Source: Arthrobacter sulfonylureivorans
GTDB lineage: Bacteria; Actinomycetota; Actinomycetes; Actinomycetales; Micrococcaceae
Reading direction: 5' to 3'
Assembly: GCA_004000035.1 (NCBI GenBank)
Contig: RJAE01000007.1
Span: 124,001-188,000 of the forward strand
Length of the DNA: 64,000 nt
The position numbers were made by a program, and so were the translations under genes. The notes beneath the pieces are model-generated. The model made no database searches. It was not told the origin of the DNA and saw only the letters and a program-made list of their open reading frames with translations. Shown here piece after piece: positions 54,720-64,000 of the stretch; within the stretch, counting starts at the first letter, position 1, and each line of letters begins with the position of its first letter.

Positions 54720-56156
54720 TTACCCGGCGATGACCTGCGGGGAGCCGAGCTGCTTGAGCCCCTCGACGCCGAACTCGAGGCCGTAGCCGGACTGCTTGGC
54801 ACCGCCGAACGGCACCCGGGGATCGATCGCGCCGTGCTTGTTGATCCAGACCGTGCCGGCCTCGATCCGGGCCGCGACCTCGCGGGCCTTGGCCGGGTCG
54901 GAGGACCAGACCGAGGCGCCCAGGCCGACCTTCAGGCCGTTGGCCATCGCCACTGCCTCGTCCACTGTGGAGTACTTGATGATCGGCAGTGCCGGACCGA
55001 ATTGTTCCTCGGCCACCAGCGGGTTGTCGTTGTCGATGTCCGCCACCAGCGTGGCCGGGTAGAAGTAACCGGGCTGGCCCTCGTCCGGGTTGCCGCCGGT
55101 GAGCACGCGGGCGCCGGAATCCTTCGCCGCCTGCACCAGCTTCGCGACGATGTCGTACTGGGCCTTGTTCTGCAGCGGGCCCAGCACGTTGTTCTCGTCC
55201 AGCCCGACGCCCATCGGCATCTGCTCGGCGACCTCGGTGAGCGCGGCGCACACGTCGTCGTAAATGTCCTCATGCACATACAGCCGCTTCAGCGCGGCGC
55301 AGGTCTGGCCGGTGTTGATGAACGCGCCCCAGAACAGGTCCTGCGCGGCGGCCTTCGGGTCGGTGTCCGGCAGCACGATGCCGGCGTCGTTGCCGCCCAA
55401 TTCCAGGGTCAGGCGCTTCACCGTGTCCGCGGAGGAACGGATGATCGCCTTGCCGGTGGCGGTGGAACCGGTAAACATGACCTTGTCGATTCCCGCGTGC
55501 GCGGAGAGCGCCTCGCCCACGTCGCGGCCGCCCGGAACCACGTGCAGCACGTCCGCCGGCAGCACGGTGTTGAGCACCTCGGCCAGTGCCAGCACGGACA
55601 GCGGCGTGTACTCGGAGGGCTTCATCACCACGGTGTTGCCCATCCGCAGCGCCGGAGCCAGCTGCCAGATGCTGATCATCATCGGCCAGTTCCACGGCCC
55701 GATCGCGCCCACCACGCCCAACGGCCGGTAGTGCAGCTCGGCGTGGTTGCCGTCTTCCTCCACCAACGTTTCCGGCTCCAGCTCGAACGCGGCGGTGGCG
55801 CGCAGCCAGCCCGCACACGCGCCGACCTCGAACCGGGCGTTCGGCCCGTTCAGCGGCTTGCCCTGCTCGCGCGAGAGCAGCTCGGCCAGCGCCTCGGCGT
55901 TCGCCTCCACCGCATCCGCGGCCAGGTTCAGGTACTCGCTGCGCTCGGCGTGGCCGCGGCCGGCCCACTCCGGCTGCACGCGGCGGGCGGCCTCGGCCGC
56001 GGCCTCCAGCTCGGCAACACCAGGCTCGGCCACGCGGCCGACCAGCTCACCGGTGGCCGGATCCTTGATCTCCCGCCCGCCCTCGGCCGGCTGGATTGCT
56101 GCGAGCAAATCCGCAGCTGAAGCGAACGTACCCTCGACAGTGGTCTCGGTGGTCAT
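54720..56156 (-). CDS. NAD(P)-dependent aldehyde dehydrogenase
   Basis: 478 residues from ATG 56156. GPWNWPMMISIWQLAPALRMGNTVVMKPSEYTPLS, FTGSTATGKAI, general base in LTLELGGNDAGIVL, nucleophile Cys in NTGQTCAALKRLYVHE and EEQFGPALPIIKYS are intact. It is in the succinate-semialdehyde/medium-chain aldehyde group; the substrate is not determinable here. The long open frames on the opposite strand are shadows of its codon bias. It is convergent with catalase and divergent from the epimerase. Confidence 0.94.
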   Translation of the reverse strand: MTTETTVEGTFASAADLLAAIQPAEGGREIKDPATGELVGRVAEPGVAELEAAAEAARRVQPEWAGRGHAERSEYLNLAADAVEANAEALAELLSREQGKPLNGPNARFEVGACAGWLRATAAFELEPETLVEEDGNHAELHYRPLGVVGAIGPWNWPMMISIWQLAPALRMGNTVVMKPSEYTPLSVLALAEVLNTVLPADVLHVVPGGRDVGEALSAHAGIDKVMFTGSTATGKAIIRSSADTVKRLTLELGGNDAGIVLPDTDPKAAAQDLFWGAFINTGQTCAALKRLYVHEDIYDDVCAALTEVAEQMPMGVGLDENNVLGPLQNKAQYDIVAKLVQAAKDSGARVLTGGNPDEGQPGYFYPATLVADIDNDNPLVAEEQFGPALPIIKYSTVDEAVAMANGLKVGLGASVWSSDPAKAREVAARIEAGTVWINKHGAIDPRVPFGGAKQSGYGLEFGVEGLKQLGSPQVIAG

Positions 56157-56464
56157 GGTTTTTCCTCCCCGTCTGTGACGACAACTGCCTCCAGCTTGCC
56201 GTAGACCCGGCGCGGCTGCTTAGACTTTGCGCGCCGAGGACTTGACGCTGAGCGCATAGCTTCCTTCAGCGGCCGCGTCAGGGCACTCCTCCTGCCGCCA
56301 AACGAAGAGGTTCCACGTGAACCGAAATCGTTCAGCGTTCGGCATGAATAACGCGCTGACCTGCAGCTATGCCTTGGGTCCCTCCGTGACGTGCATATAT
56401 TCTGCAAGCCCCTGCCCGCTTCCCGCCCTCGCCAAGCCCCGGCATCGGCGGTAGCGTCGGGAGC
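56157..56464. other. divergent promoter region
   Basis: Between the aldehyde dehydrogenase and the epimerase gene. No gene seen. GTTCCACGTGAAC near 56311 is a near-palindrome; otherwise unremarkable. Confidence 0.4.
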
Positions 56465-57535
56465 ATGCGAATTGCGGTGGTCGGAGCCAGCGGAAACGTG
56501 GGAACAGCGCTTTTGCGGCGCCTGCATGCCGCGCAGAGCGAACGTGCGGATGATCTGGAAATAGTCGGGATTGCCCGGCGCGTGCCGGATGCCGCGCAAG
56601 CACCGTACGACGGCGTCACGTGGGTTGCGCTGGACGTCGCCTCAGGCGATGCGCGGCAGAGGCTAGCCGAGGCTTTCAAGGGGTGCGACGCCGTCGTCCA
56701 TCTTGCCTGGGTGTTGCAGCCGAACCACGACGAAGAGACGATGCGCCGGGTGAACGTGGACGGCACCGCGAATGTGCTCGCCGCCGCCGTCAACGCCGGC
56801 GTCGGGCATGTGGTGTGCGCGTCGTCGGTGGGCGCGTACAGCCCGGGGCCGAAAGACTCCCGCGTCAGCGAAGACTGGCCGGCCCGCGGCATCGCGAGTT
56901 CGCACTACAGCCGGTTCAAGGGTCAGCAGGAAGAGCTGCTGGACCAGTTTGCCGACGACCATCCGGAGATCAAGGTGGCACGGTTGCGGCCGGGCCTGAT
57001 CTTCCAGGCCCAGGCAGGCAGCCAGATTGGCCGCTACTTCGTGGGACCGTGGATTCCGAAGTTCTTCGTCAACCGGCTGCGGTTGCCGCTGTTTCCGTTT
57101 CCGGAGGAGTTTGTCTTCCAGGCGCTGCACGCTGATGACATGGCGGACGCCTATTGGCGCGTGCTGGATCAAGGTGCCCGCGGTGCCTTCAATGTGGCCG
57201 CCGAGCCCGTCCTGACGCCCGGGCTGGTCGCCGCCCTGTTCGGCGCCCGCCGCTGGCTGCCCGTCCCCGTACCGCTGGTCAGATTGCTGGTGGGTGCGGC
57301 GTGGTCGGCCCGGCTGTTGGCCAGCGACCCGGGATGGGTGGACATGGCCCGCGCCGCGCCGGTGATGGACACCACCCGTGCGAGGACAGAACTGGGGTGG
57401 AACCCGCGGGTTGATTCGGTCTCGGCGATCCGAGAGGTGCTCCACGGCATGGCGGCTGCGGGAGGCGTTCCGGAATCACCGGCCATGCGCCCGCGGAGCC
57501 GCTGCACCCGTGCGGAACCGAGGACCGGCGCGTAG
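56465..57535 (+). CDS. NAD-dependent epimerase/dehydratase-like (extended SDR)
   Basis: 356 residues from ATG 56465. GASGNVGTALLRRL binds NAD; HLAW, CASSVGAYSPG with the catalytic Ser and YSRFK (Tyr-x-x-x-Lys) follow, with RPGLIFQ and a late ALHADDMADAYWRVLD. It is an atypical extended SDR; the C-terminal 35 residues are low-complexity and basic, and probably dispensable. The substrate is unknown. Stands alone, followed by a small-protein gene. Confidence 0.88.
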   Translation: MRIAVVGASGNVGTALLRRLHAAQSERADDLEIVGIARRVPDAAQAPYDGVTWVALDVASGDARQRLAEAFKGCDAVVHLAWVLQPNHDEETMRRVNVDGTANVLAAAVNAGVGHVVCASSVGAYSPGPKDSRVSEDWPARGIASSHYSRFKGQQEELLDQFADDHPEIKVARLRPGLIFQAQAGSQIGRYFVGPWIPKFFVNRLRLPLFPFPEEFVFQALHADDMADAYWRVLDQGARGAFNVAAEPVLTPGLVAALFGARRWLPVPVPLVRLLVGAAWSARLLASDPGWVDMARAAPVMDTTRARTELGWNPRVDSVSAIREVLHGMAAAGGVPESPAMRPRSRCTRAEPRTGA

Positions 57536-57614
57536 TCTGAGCCCCAAGGTGCCGCGCGAGGAACGCGGTGCCCGGTCCGCTCCCCAGAACGACACACTCG
57601 AGAAGGAGGATGTG

Positions 57615-57821
57615 ATGGACGAGAACGAAAATTCCCGCCCGGAACAGCCGGACGATCTGGAAGGCGAAGCCCAGCCCGCTGGCGCAGGCGAGAACGACGT
57701 CCATGAGGCACACATCCCGGTCCACGGCGACGAAAAGCTGGCCGACGATCTGGCCAAGAAAGCCTACGGCGACAAGGACCACGATGGCGAAGCCGATACT
57801 CCCAACGCGCCGTTCCCCTAG
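57615..57821 (+). CDS. small acidic disordered protein
   Basis: 68 residues from ATG 57615, with AGAAGGAGG five bases upstream. Glu/Asp/Pro-rich, with HEAHIPVHGDEKLADDLAKKAYGDKDHDG in the middle; no stable domain recognised. The excellent ribosome site supports expression. First of three adjacent small hydrophilic genes that look like stress or desiccation proteins, though none is recognised by name. Confidence 0.6.
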   Translation: MDENENSRPEQPDDLEGEAQPAGAGENDVHEAHIPVHGDEKLADDLAKKAYGDKDHDGEADTPNAPFP

Positions 57822-57871
57822 GACCCCCCAGGCAACACCTCCATCACCCCACCGTATGAAAGGAGCACCCT

Positions 57872-58291
57872 GTGAAAGGGAAAATCATGTTCGGCGCCGG
57901 CCTGGCCCTTGGATTCGTCCTGGGCTCAAAGTCGGGGCGGTCGGCTTACGATTCGCTGAAGACCAAGAGTCAAGAGTTATGGCACAACCCAACCGTGCAG
58001 GACAAGGTTCACGAAGCAACGGACGCGGTCAAGGACAAGGCCCCGGGAGTCGCTGAGCAACTCACCGAGGCGGCCAAGAAGGCCGGGTCCGCGGCGGCCT
58101 CCAAGTTGCCCGGAAAGCATGGGAAGGACGACGTCGGAGCCGCCACCGGAACCACCGTCACCGACACCGTCTCGGACCCTGCCCTCAACGACCAAACGGG
58201 ACAGGACTGGACGGACGAGGGCGGCGCCATGCCGGGCCGGCCGGCCACCGGCGGCAGCGACGACCTGCGTCCGCCCGGACCCGGAGTCTGA
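57872..58291 (+). CDS. YtxH-like protein
   Basis: 139 residues from GTG 57872, with AAAGGAG. A short N-terminal hydrophobic segment with Gly repeats (MFGAGLALGFVLGSKSGRSAYDSL) is the YtxH signature, followed by a Lys/Ala-rich helical part (KVHEATDAVKDKAPGVAEQLTEAAKKAG) and a Gly/Pro/Thr-rich tail. YtxH proteins are stress-associated and probably membrane-anchored. It lies in a small-protein cluster. Confidence 0.7.
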   Translation: MKGKIMFGAGLALGFVLGSKSGRSAYDSLKTKSQELWHNPTVQDKVHEATDAVKDKAPGVAEQLTEAAKKAGSAAASKLPGKHGKDDVGAATGTTVTDTVSDPALNDQTGQDWTDEGGAMPGRPATGGSDDLRPPGPGV

Positions 58292-58354
58292 CAGCTCGGA
58301 CCGCAACCAGCGGGCCCGAGCCGGACTTAACCAGGAACTGACGGAAGGCGGAAC

Positions 58355-58579
58355 ATGGCCGAAAGCAACCAGGACAGAGAGCCTCACGGCCAAAAGGACC
58401 CTTCGGCGGATGCGGGCGACCCCGAAGATGGGACGTCAGATGAGACGTCGCCAACCGACTCCGCGTCGAAGCCGGGGGACAAAGAGGACATGAATGCACC
58501 GCCTGGGCCGGCTGAAGAGAAGGACCGGAAAACGCCGGACGACCGCGGCCTGACCACGGACACCAGTCCCAGCGATTAA
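58355..58579 (+). CDS. small hydrophilic disordered protein
   Basis: 74 residues from ATG 58355, with GGAAGG upstream. The composition is almost wholly Asp/Glu/Pro/Ser/Thr/Lys, without hydrophobic core (QDREPHGQKDPSADAGDPED). Probably intrinsically disordered. No family recognised. It forms a cluster with the two preceding small genes. Confidence 0.55.
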   Translation: MAESNQDREPHGQKDPSADAGDPEDGTSDETSPTDSASKPGDKEDMNAPPGPAEEKDRKTPDDRGLTTDTSPSD

Positions 58580-59002
58580 CCCGCGCCTGCCGGGCGGCGA
58601 CAACGGTCTGTAGCCAACCTGTTGTCGCCGCCGCCGAATGGCGGGCTGGACGGGCCGAATGGCGGGCTGGACGGGCGCGCCACGGTCGGTTCGCACGGCC
58701 TGGCGCACGCGTCTCTGTCGGCTGCCGGCGCCTTTAAACCTTTCAAACATCTTTGCGCGTCCGTCTCCGCCCCCCCCCCCCCGCCCCATCTCCCACCCGC
58801 CCCATCTCCGGACGCAGTAACGCCCCAGTAACGCTGGCAGGACTAAACCGATGCCACGCTCCGTTTGCGGAGGGACCCCTCGTGTAGCGAGGGCTCGGAA
58901 CTGCTGATAGAAGCGTGAGCCGTGGCCCAGAACATTCTCATCCTTCTTGACGGCGCCGGCTGCCATCTCGGTGCAGCGGGCGGCAGCGATGGATAGAGCC
59001 CG
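58580..59002. other. intergenic region with tandem repeat and poly-C tract
   Basis: No convincing gene. Two 21-base units beginning GAATGGCGGGCTGG (58636 and 58657), a run of 13 C (58770-58782), and a small hairpin CCCTCG-TGTAG-CGAGGG (58876-58892). Confidence 0.6.
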
Positions 59003-59548
59003 GTGTTTGAGTACAAGCTGACACCGCATTTGTCGGTCTCGTTTCAGCGCTACCGTTACCCCGACCACGGTGTTGTTTACGCCACCCCTGCCAGTCTGGG
59101 TACCTTGCCGTTCTGTGCCGGTTCCGAGGGCCTGACGGTGCCTTCCCCGGACGGAGAAGCCATCTGGATCGGCTTGCTGACCCGGATGGTCTCCAGCGAA
59201 CCTCTTCTCGTGGGGATGCTGGCCACCAGAGCCGACGGGCAACGCCTGGACGCAGTGGGCGGCGGGGCTGCCGAAGGGACAACGCCCTTGGCTTGGCTCC
59301 GGGTGCCGGAGATGCGGCAACTGCTGGGCATTTCCCATCACGACGACGGCTGGTGGGCGCTGGCCCGCGAAGCGCCCTTAGTCGGGGCGCCATCCTGCGT
59401 TTCCGTGACGCTGTTGTCACGGCCAGAGCGCCCCCGGCATGCCGCCGCAGTTGTCTTGCCCATCCAACTAACCGACCCCGCCGCGTTCGAAAGCATCTGC
59501 CACACCCGCGTACCGCCGCTGCGGCAAGACTCCGCCTACGGCAGCTGA
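59003..59548 (+). CDS. hypothetical protein
   Basis: 181 residues from GTG 59003. Mixed alpha/beta composition with SEGLTVPSPDGEAIWIGLLTRMVSSEPLLVGMLATRADGQ, then TTPLAWLRVPEMRQLLGISHHDDGWWALAREAP. No signal peptide or membrane segment. I do not recognise it. GC-rich codon bias supports a real gene, but no ribosome site is evident and the start could differ. It is convergent with the UmuC-like gene, four bases apart. Confidence 0.5.
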   Translation: MFEYKLTPHLSVSFQRYRYPDHGVVYATPASLGTLPFCAGSEGLTVPSPDGEAIWIGLLTRMVSSEPLLVGMLATRADGQRLDAVGGGAAEGTTPLAWLRVPEMRQLLGISHHDDGWWALAREAPLVGAPSCVSVTLLSRPERPRHAAAVVLPIQLTDPAAFESICHTRVPPLRQDSAYGS

Positions 59549-59551
59549 TGC

Positions 59552-60862
59552 CTATGCCTTAACCACCGGAAGCTCTGCCCACTCGGTGGTGTAGCGCGGC
59601 GAGGAGAATTCGCGTTTCATGGACCACGCGGCCGGCGCCGCCAGCCCGCCTTGGCCGAGCCCGATGGCGGCTTCTCCGAATTTGGATCGGACGGCACCGA
59701 GCAAGTCGCCGATGTTCCGCTGGTCCAAGTCGCTGACGAACGGGTCGAAGGCCTCCTGGCCGGCCGCCGGTTCGAGCCCTGACAGCAGCACTCCTGCCCG
59801 GACATAGTGGGCGCCGGGAATGAGGCAGCCGCGCATGGCAGCCACCGCGGCCTTGGTCAGTTGGATCGGATCCTGCGTGGGCGCCGGAAGGTGGACACTG
59901 GCGGCGGGAAACGACGCTTCCCCGCCGGCGAACCTGCTGGTCCCCGCCGTCACCGTCAGCACCGAGGCGCGCAGTCCCTCGGCAGCCATCCGGGCGGCGC
60001 CGCGCTGGGCGTAAACGGCCATCACCTGATCCATCTCCTCCAGCGTGGTGACCGGTGTGGAGAAGCTGCGCGAGAACATGATCTGCTGCTTGTCGGCCCG
60101 TTCCTCGGTGTGCGGGATACAGGCCGTGCCATTCAGTTCCAGCACCGTCCGCTGCAGCACCACGGAGAACTTCTTGCGGATCACCTGTGGGTCCGCGGCC
60201 TTCAAATCGGCGATCGACTCGATGCCGATGGCGTTCAGCCGCTTCCCGGTCCGCCCGCCCACGCCCCACAGCCCGGTGACGGGAACACGCGACTGGATCC
60301 ATTCGATGTCCGGCGCCGGCATAGAACCCAGCGAGCAGACGCCGGCCATCTGTGGATTCCGTTTGGCTACGTGGTTGGCGAACTTTGCCAGCGTCTTGGT
60401 CCGGGCTACGCCGACGGAGACCGGAACGCCCACCTGCCGGACCACGGCGGCCCGGATCCGGGCCGCCGTCTCCCGCAGCTGCGGCTCATCCCCGGGCAGG
60501 CCAAGGAACGACTCGTCGATCGAGTAGACCTCCTGCCAGGCTCCGAACCGGCCCAGCACTTCCATCACCCGGGCGCTGAGGTCGCCGTACAGCTCGTAAT
60601 TGCTGGATTTTGCCACCAGTCCCCAGGCATTGGCGCGTGGCGCCACCTGGAACCACGGCGTGCCGGTCTTCAACCCCAGCTGCTTGGCTTCCTCGGAGCG
60701 CGCGACCACGCAGCCGTCATTGTTGGACAGGACAACGACGGGGCGTCCCTCAAGCGACGGGTCGAACACCCGCTCACAGGAGACATAGAAGTTGTTGACG
60801 TCCACCAGCGCGATCCGTTCACGGAGCTGCGTCGGCGCTGCGGCGGGTCCTTCGCTAAACAT
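59552..60862 (-). CDS. umuC: Y-family DNA polymerase, UmuC-like
   Basis: 436 residues from ATG 60862, overlapping the UmuD-like gene by 8 bases. LVDVNNFYVSCERVFDPSLEGRPVVVLSNNDGCVVARS, the catalytic YSIDESFL near 118, VPVSVGVARTKTLAKFANHVAKR and LWGVGGRTGKRL are UmuC hallmarks. A C-terminal extension typical of UmuC (versus DinB) is present. It performs translesion synthesis with processed UmuD. It is controlled from the SOS-type box upstream of umuD. Confidence 0.93.
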   Translation of the reverse strand: MFSEGPAAAPTQLRERIALVDVNNFYVSCERVFDPSLEGRPVVVLSNNDGCVVARSEEAKQLGLKTGTPWFQVAPRANAWGLVAKSSNYELYGDLSARVMEVLGRFGAWQEVYSIDESFLGLPGDEPQLRETAARIRAAVVRQVGVPVSVGVARTKTLAKFANHVAKRNPQMAGVCSLGSMPAPDIEWIQSRVPVTGLWGVGGRTGKRLNAIGIESIADLKAADPQVIRKKFSVVLQRTVLELNGTACIPHTEERADKQQIMFSRSFSTPVTTLEEMDQVMAVYAQRGAARMAAEGLRASVLTVTAGTSRFAGGEASFPAASVHLPAPTQDPIQLTKAAVAAMRGCLIPGAHYVRAGVLLSGLEPAAGQEAFDPFVSDLDQRNIGDLLGAVRSKFGEAAIGLGQGGLAAPAAWSMKREFSSPRYTTEWAELPVVKA

Positions 60863-61274
60863 GGTGCAGGCAGCGCGTGGCCACGCCCCAAATGCTCAGG
60901 TCGCCGAGCTCGCCCACCTCGGTCGGGACACCGCCGTCGTCCGTCTGCAGGCACACACCGTCGGAAGCCAGATGCAGGCGGCGCACCACCAGCTCTCCGT
61001 CCAGCACGGCGATCACCACCGAGCCATCGCGCGGCTCCAGCGATCGGTCCACAATCAACTCATCGCCGTCGCAGATGCCGGCCGCCGCCATCGAGTTACC
61101 GGCCACACGCATCACAAAGGTGCTGGTGCGGTCCCGGATTAAGTGCCGGTTCAGGTCGATGCCGCCGTGGAAATAGTCCCGCGCCGGTGAGGGAAAGCCG
61201 CGGGCGTCTTCGGGCGTCCCGTCAGCCAGCTCCGGGCCGGCCGACGCGCCGGAGGGGCGCTCCAGACCGAACAT
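60855..61274 (-). CDS. umuD: UmuD-like SOS protein with Arg at the catalytic Lys position
   Basis: 139 residues from ATG 61274. The cleavage region ARGFPSPARDYF aligns with the UmuD processing site (before Gly26), and Ser61 in RVAGNSMAAAGICDGDELIVDRS is the nucleophile. The general-base Lys, normally in the D-G-E-x-x-V-K-x-L element, is replaced: the sequence reads LDGELVVRRL (Arg98-Arg99). Either processing is impaired or another residue serves. It precedes umuC with overlapping frames, and a LexA-type palindrome lies 16 bases upstream. Confidence 0.88.
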   Translation of the reverse strand: MFGLERPSGASAGPELADGTPEDARGFPSPARDYFHGGIDLNRHLIRDRTSTFVMRVAGNSMAAAGICDGDELIVDRSLEPRDGSVVIAVLDGELVVRRLHLASDGVCLQTDDGGVPTEVGELGDLSIWGVATRCLHHV

Positions 61275-61289
61275 GACAAGCCCCCATCT

Positions 61290-61305
61290 TCGAACAGATC
61301 TTCGA
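61290..61305. promoter_or_regulatory. SOS box (LexA site) of umuDC
   Basis: TCGAAC-AGAT-CTTCGA at 61290-61305 matches the actinobacterial SOS box (GAAC-N4-GTTC) with one mismatch. A perfect 14-base palindrome GATCTTCGAAGATC (61297-61310) overlaps it, and another GATCTTCGAA lies near 61328. It starts 16 bases from the umuD ATG. Confidence 0.75.
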
Positions 61306-61558
61306 AGATCAGACTATCACCCCGGGATCTTCGAAAGCCTTGGGACTAGCTCGGCGGACGTGGGCCTCGACCGGCTGCCCGGCTCTCTCGGGAGGCGCCA
61401 ATCGCGGACCATAGCCTTCCGCTTCTTCTAGGGGCTTCTGCCCGTCCTCTAGCAGATCCCCATCAGATTCGCCCGACGATGCCGAGGGCTGCTACCCGGC
61501 TGGGGATGGTGGTGGACAACGGGATGACAATCCCCCGCCCTTCTGAGGAAGCAGTCAG
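61306..61558. other. intergenic region between umuD and the tiny-ORF operon
   Basis: No gene seen. It contains the second half of the SOS-box palindromes and otherwise unremarkable sequence. Confidence 0.4.
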
Positions 61559-61750
61559 TCACGCGGCGCTTTGGATGATGCTCTCCACGTGCTTGGTGCT
61601 CAACCGGACAGTGATCGGAAGTTCAGCCCAGTACTCTGCTTCTTTGGCCAGTTCGTCGAGAAGGCGCTGGATTTCCTCTGGGCTCAATCCCGCCTTATGC
61701 CCGTCGACAATCACCCTGCCGAGGGCCTGAGCGGCGTCGTCAAAAGTCAT
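61559..61750 (-). CDS. small hypothetical protein (63 aa), second gene of a tiny operon
   Basis: From ATG 61750, which overlaps the TGA of the upstream ORF (ATGA). The peptide is helical: MTFDDAAQALGRVIVDGHKA, then LSPEEIQRLLDELAKEAEYW and a C-terminal LPITVRLSTKHVESII. The SPEEIQRLLDELAKEAEYW helix resembles the dimerisation part of small antitoxin-like proteins, but no toxin is evident. An in-frame ATG at 61774 is disfavoured by the overlap. Function unknown. Confidence 0.55.
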   Translation of the reverse strand: MTFDDAAQALGRVIVDGHKAGLSPEEIQRLLDELAKEAEYWAELPITVRLSTKHVESIIQSAA

Positions 61751-61875
61751 ATAGGCGTCCCTGACGCCTTCCATGGCTTGCTCACGCAGACACGCCTCCA
61801 GTCGTGGCCTCCCTCCCGAAACAACCGTTCAAGTTCTTCGCGCCGCTTCTCGAACGCTTCCCTGCTGTCCGTCAT
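61747..61875 (-). CDS. small hypothetical protein (42 aa), first gene of a tiny operon
   Basis: From ATG 61875, with GAGGAG six bases upstream. The sequence begins MTDSREAFEKRREELERLFR, a strongly charged amphipathic helix, then GGHDWRRVCVSKPWKASGTPI. It ends TGA overlapping the next ATG. The excellent ribosome site and the coupled stop-start support a genuine gene. Function unknown. Confidence 0.55.
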   Translation of the reverse strand: MTDSREAFEKRREELERLFREGGHDWRRVCVSKPWKASGTPI

Positions 61876-61984
61876 GATCCGCTCCTCGACTCCTGATACT
61901 GGGAAAAGCAAAGCTACGCTCCACGTCGGCCTGCTGCCGGCGCTATCCCCCTGTGTAGGCATTGTCTTCTGCATGCATCGTCAA

Positions 61985-62067
61985 TGTGAGTCGACTCGAC
62001 TCAACTTTTCCCGGCTTGTGGAATAATCTTCGGCATGAAGCGTTAACATGAGTCGAAGGCACTCAAG
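61985..62067 (+). promoter_or_regulatory. two HAIR-type (HspR) operators upstream of the Clp ATPase
   Basis: The HspR site consensus is CTTGAGT-N7-ACTCAAG. At 62047-62067 the sequence is CATGAGT-CGAAGGC-ACTCAAG (one mismatch). At 61985-62005 it is TGTGAGT-CGACTCG-ACTCAAC, with a perfect 17-base palindrome TGAGTCGA-C-TCGACTCA inside. They bracket the probable promoter; the second ends 18 bases before the ATG. The same region upstream serves the divergent tiny operon. Confidence 0.75.
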
Positions 62068-62085
62068 TCCACAGGAGGATCATCA

Positions 62086-64000
<1,915 letters not shown>

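Noticed and set aside
53520-56120. An 866-codon open frame on the + strand running through the catalase and across the aldehyde dehydrogenase
   Set aside because: It overlaps two strongly supported genes, has Arg/Gly/Pro-rich low-complexity content and no domain; it is a by-product of extreme GC3 bias.

Overview
The window looks like chromosomal DNA of a high-GC actinobacterium, most plausibly an Arthrobacter-like member of the Micrococcaceae. This is inferred from the strong G/C bias at third codon positions in the flanks, actinobacterial-type LexA and HspR (HAIR) sites, GTG/TTG starts and the family composition. No rRNA, tRNA, CRISPR array or intact insertion sequence was found.

Left flank (1 to about 26.9 kb). 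This is housekeeping and accessory chromosome: a cytochrome P450 N-terminus cut by the window edge with IclR and HD-domain genes, PEP carboxylase carrying an unusual repeat insert, an SDR, a GH76 protein, small stand-alone enzymes (YdeI-like, VOC, NUDIX-like), a FUSC membrane protein, tRNA-guanine transglycosylase, a GNAT/STAS-like pair, a TetR regulator flanked by two identical palindromes, a preQ0/queuosine-precursor transporter, a ThiD/PdxK-type kinase, a diguanylate cyclase, DUF421, nitroreductase and oxidoreductase genes, and an MFS transporter. Many intergenic gaps carry hairpins built on the core ACGACGGCGG / CCGCCGTCGT.

Central catabolic island (about 27.9 to 52.6 kb). Base composition falls visibly, starting inside the MFS gene, and the content becomes aromatic catabolism. 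A hotdog thioesterase and an aryl-CoA (2-aminobenzoate/benzoate type) ligase run rightwards. A leftward transporter operon encodes two related solute-binding lipoproteins, an ornithine-cyclodeaminase-family enzyme, an ABC ATPase, a permease and an alpha/beta-hydrolase lacking its nucleophile. A second leftward run encodes nitrilase, gentisate-type dioxygenase, FAH hydrolase, maleate cis-trans isomerase, aldehyde dehydrogenase, two tiny overlapping ORFs, a TPP-dependent decarboxylase-like enzyme, a metallo-beta-lactamase-fold protein and an isatin-hydrolase-like enzyme. A second cyclodeaminase paralogue, an SDR, a flavin reductase, a BtpA-like protein and a PaaX-type regulator close the island. 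The order suggests isatin -> isatinate -> 2-aminobenzaldehyde -> 2-aminobenzoate -> aryl-CoA, plus a gentisate-type ring cleavage ending in maleate + pyruvate and then fumarate. A ring hydroxylase joining the halves is not in the window, so the join is a hypothesis.

Right flank (52.6 to 64 kb). The sequence is again GC-rich with the same hairpin family: a catalase, an aldehyde dehydrogenase, an NAD-dependent epimerase, three small hydrophilic proteins, a hypothetical protein, an SOS-controlled umuDC-type operon whose UmuD has Arg at the catalytic Lys position, a two-gene tiny-ORF operon, and the first 638 codons of a Clp AAA+ ATPase preceded by two HspR-type (HAIR) inverted repeats.
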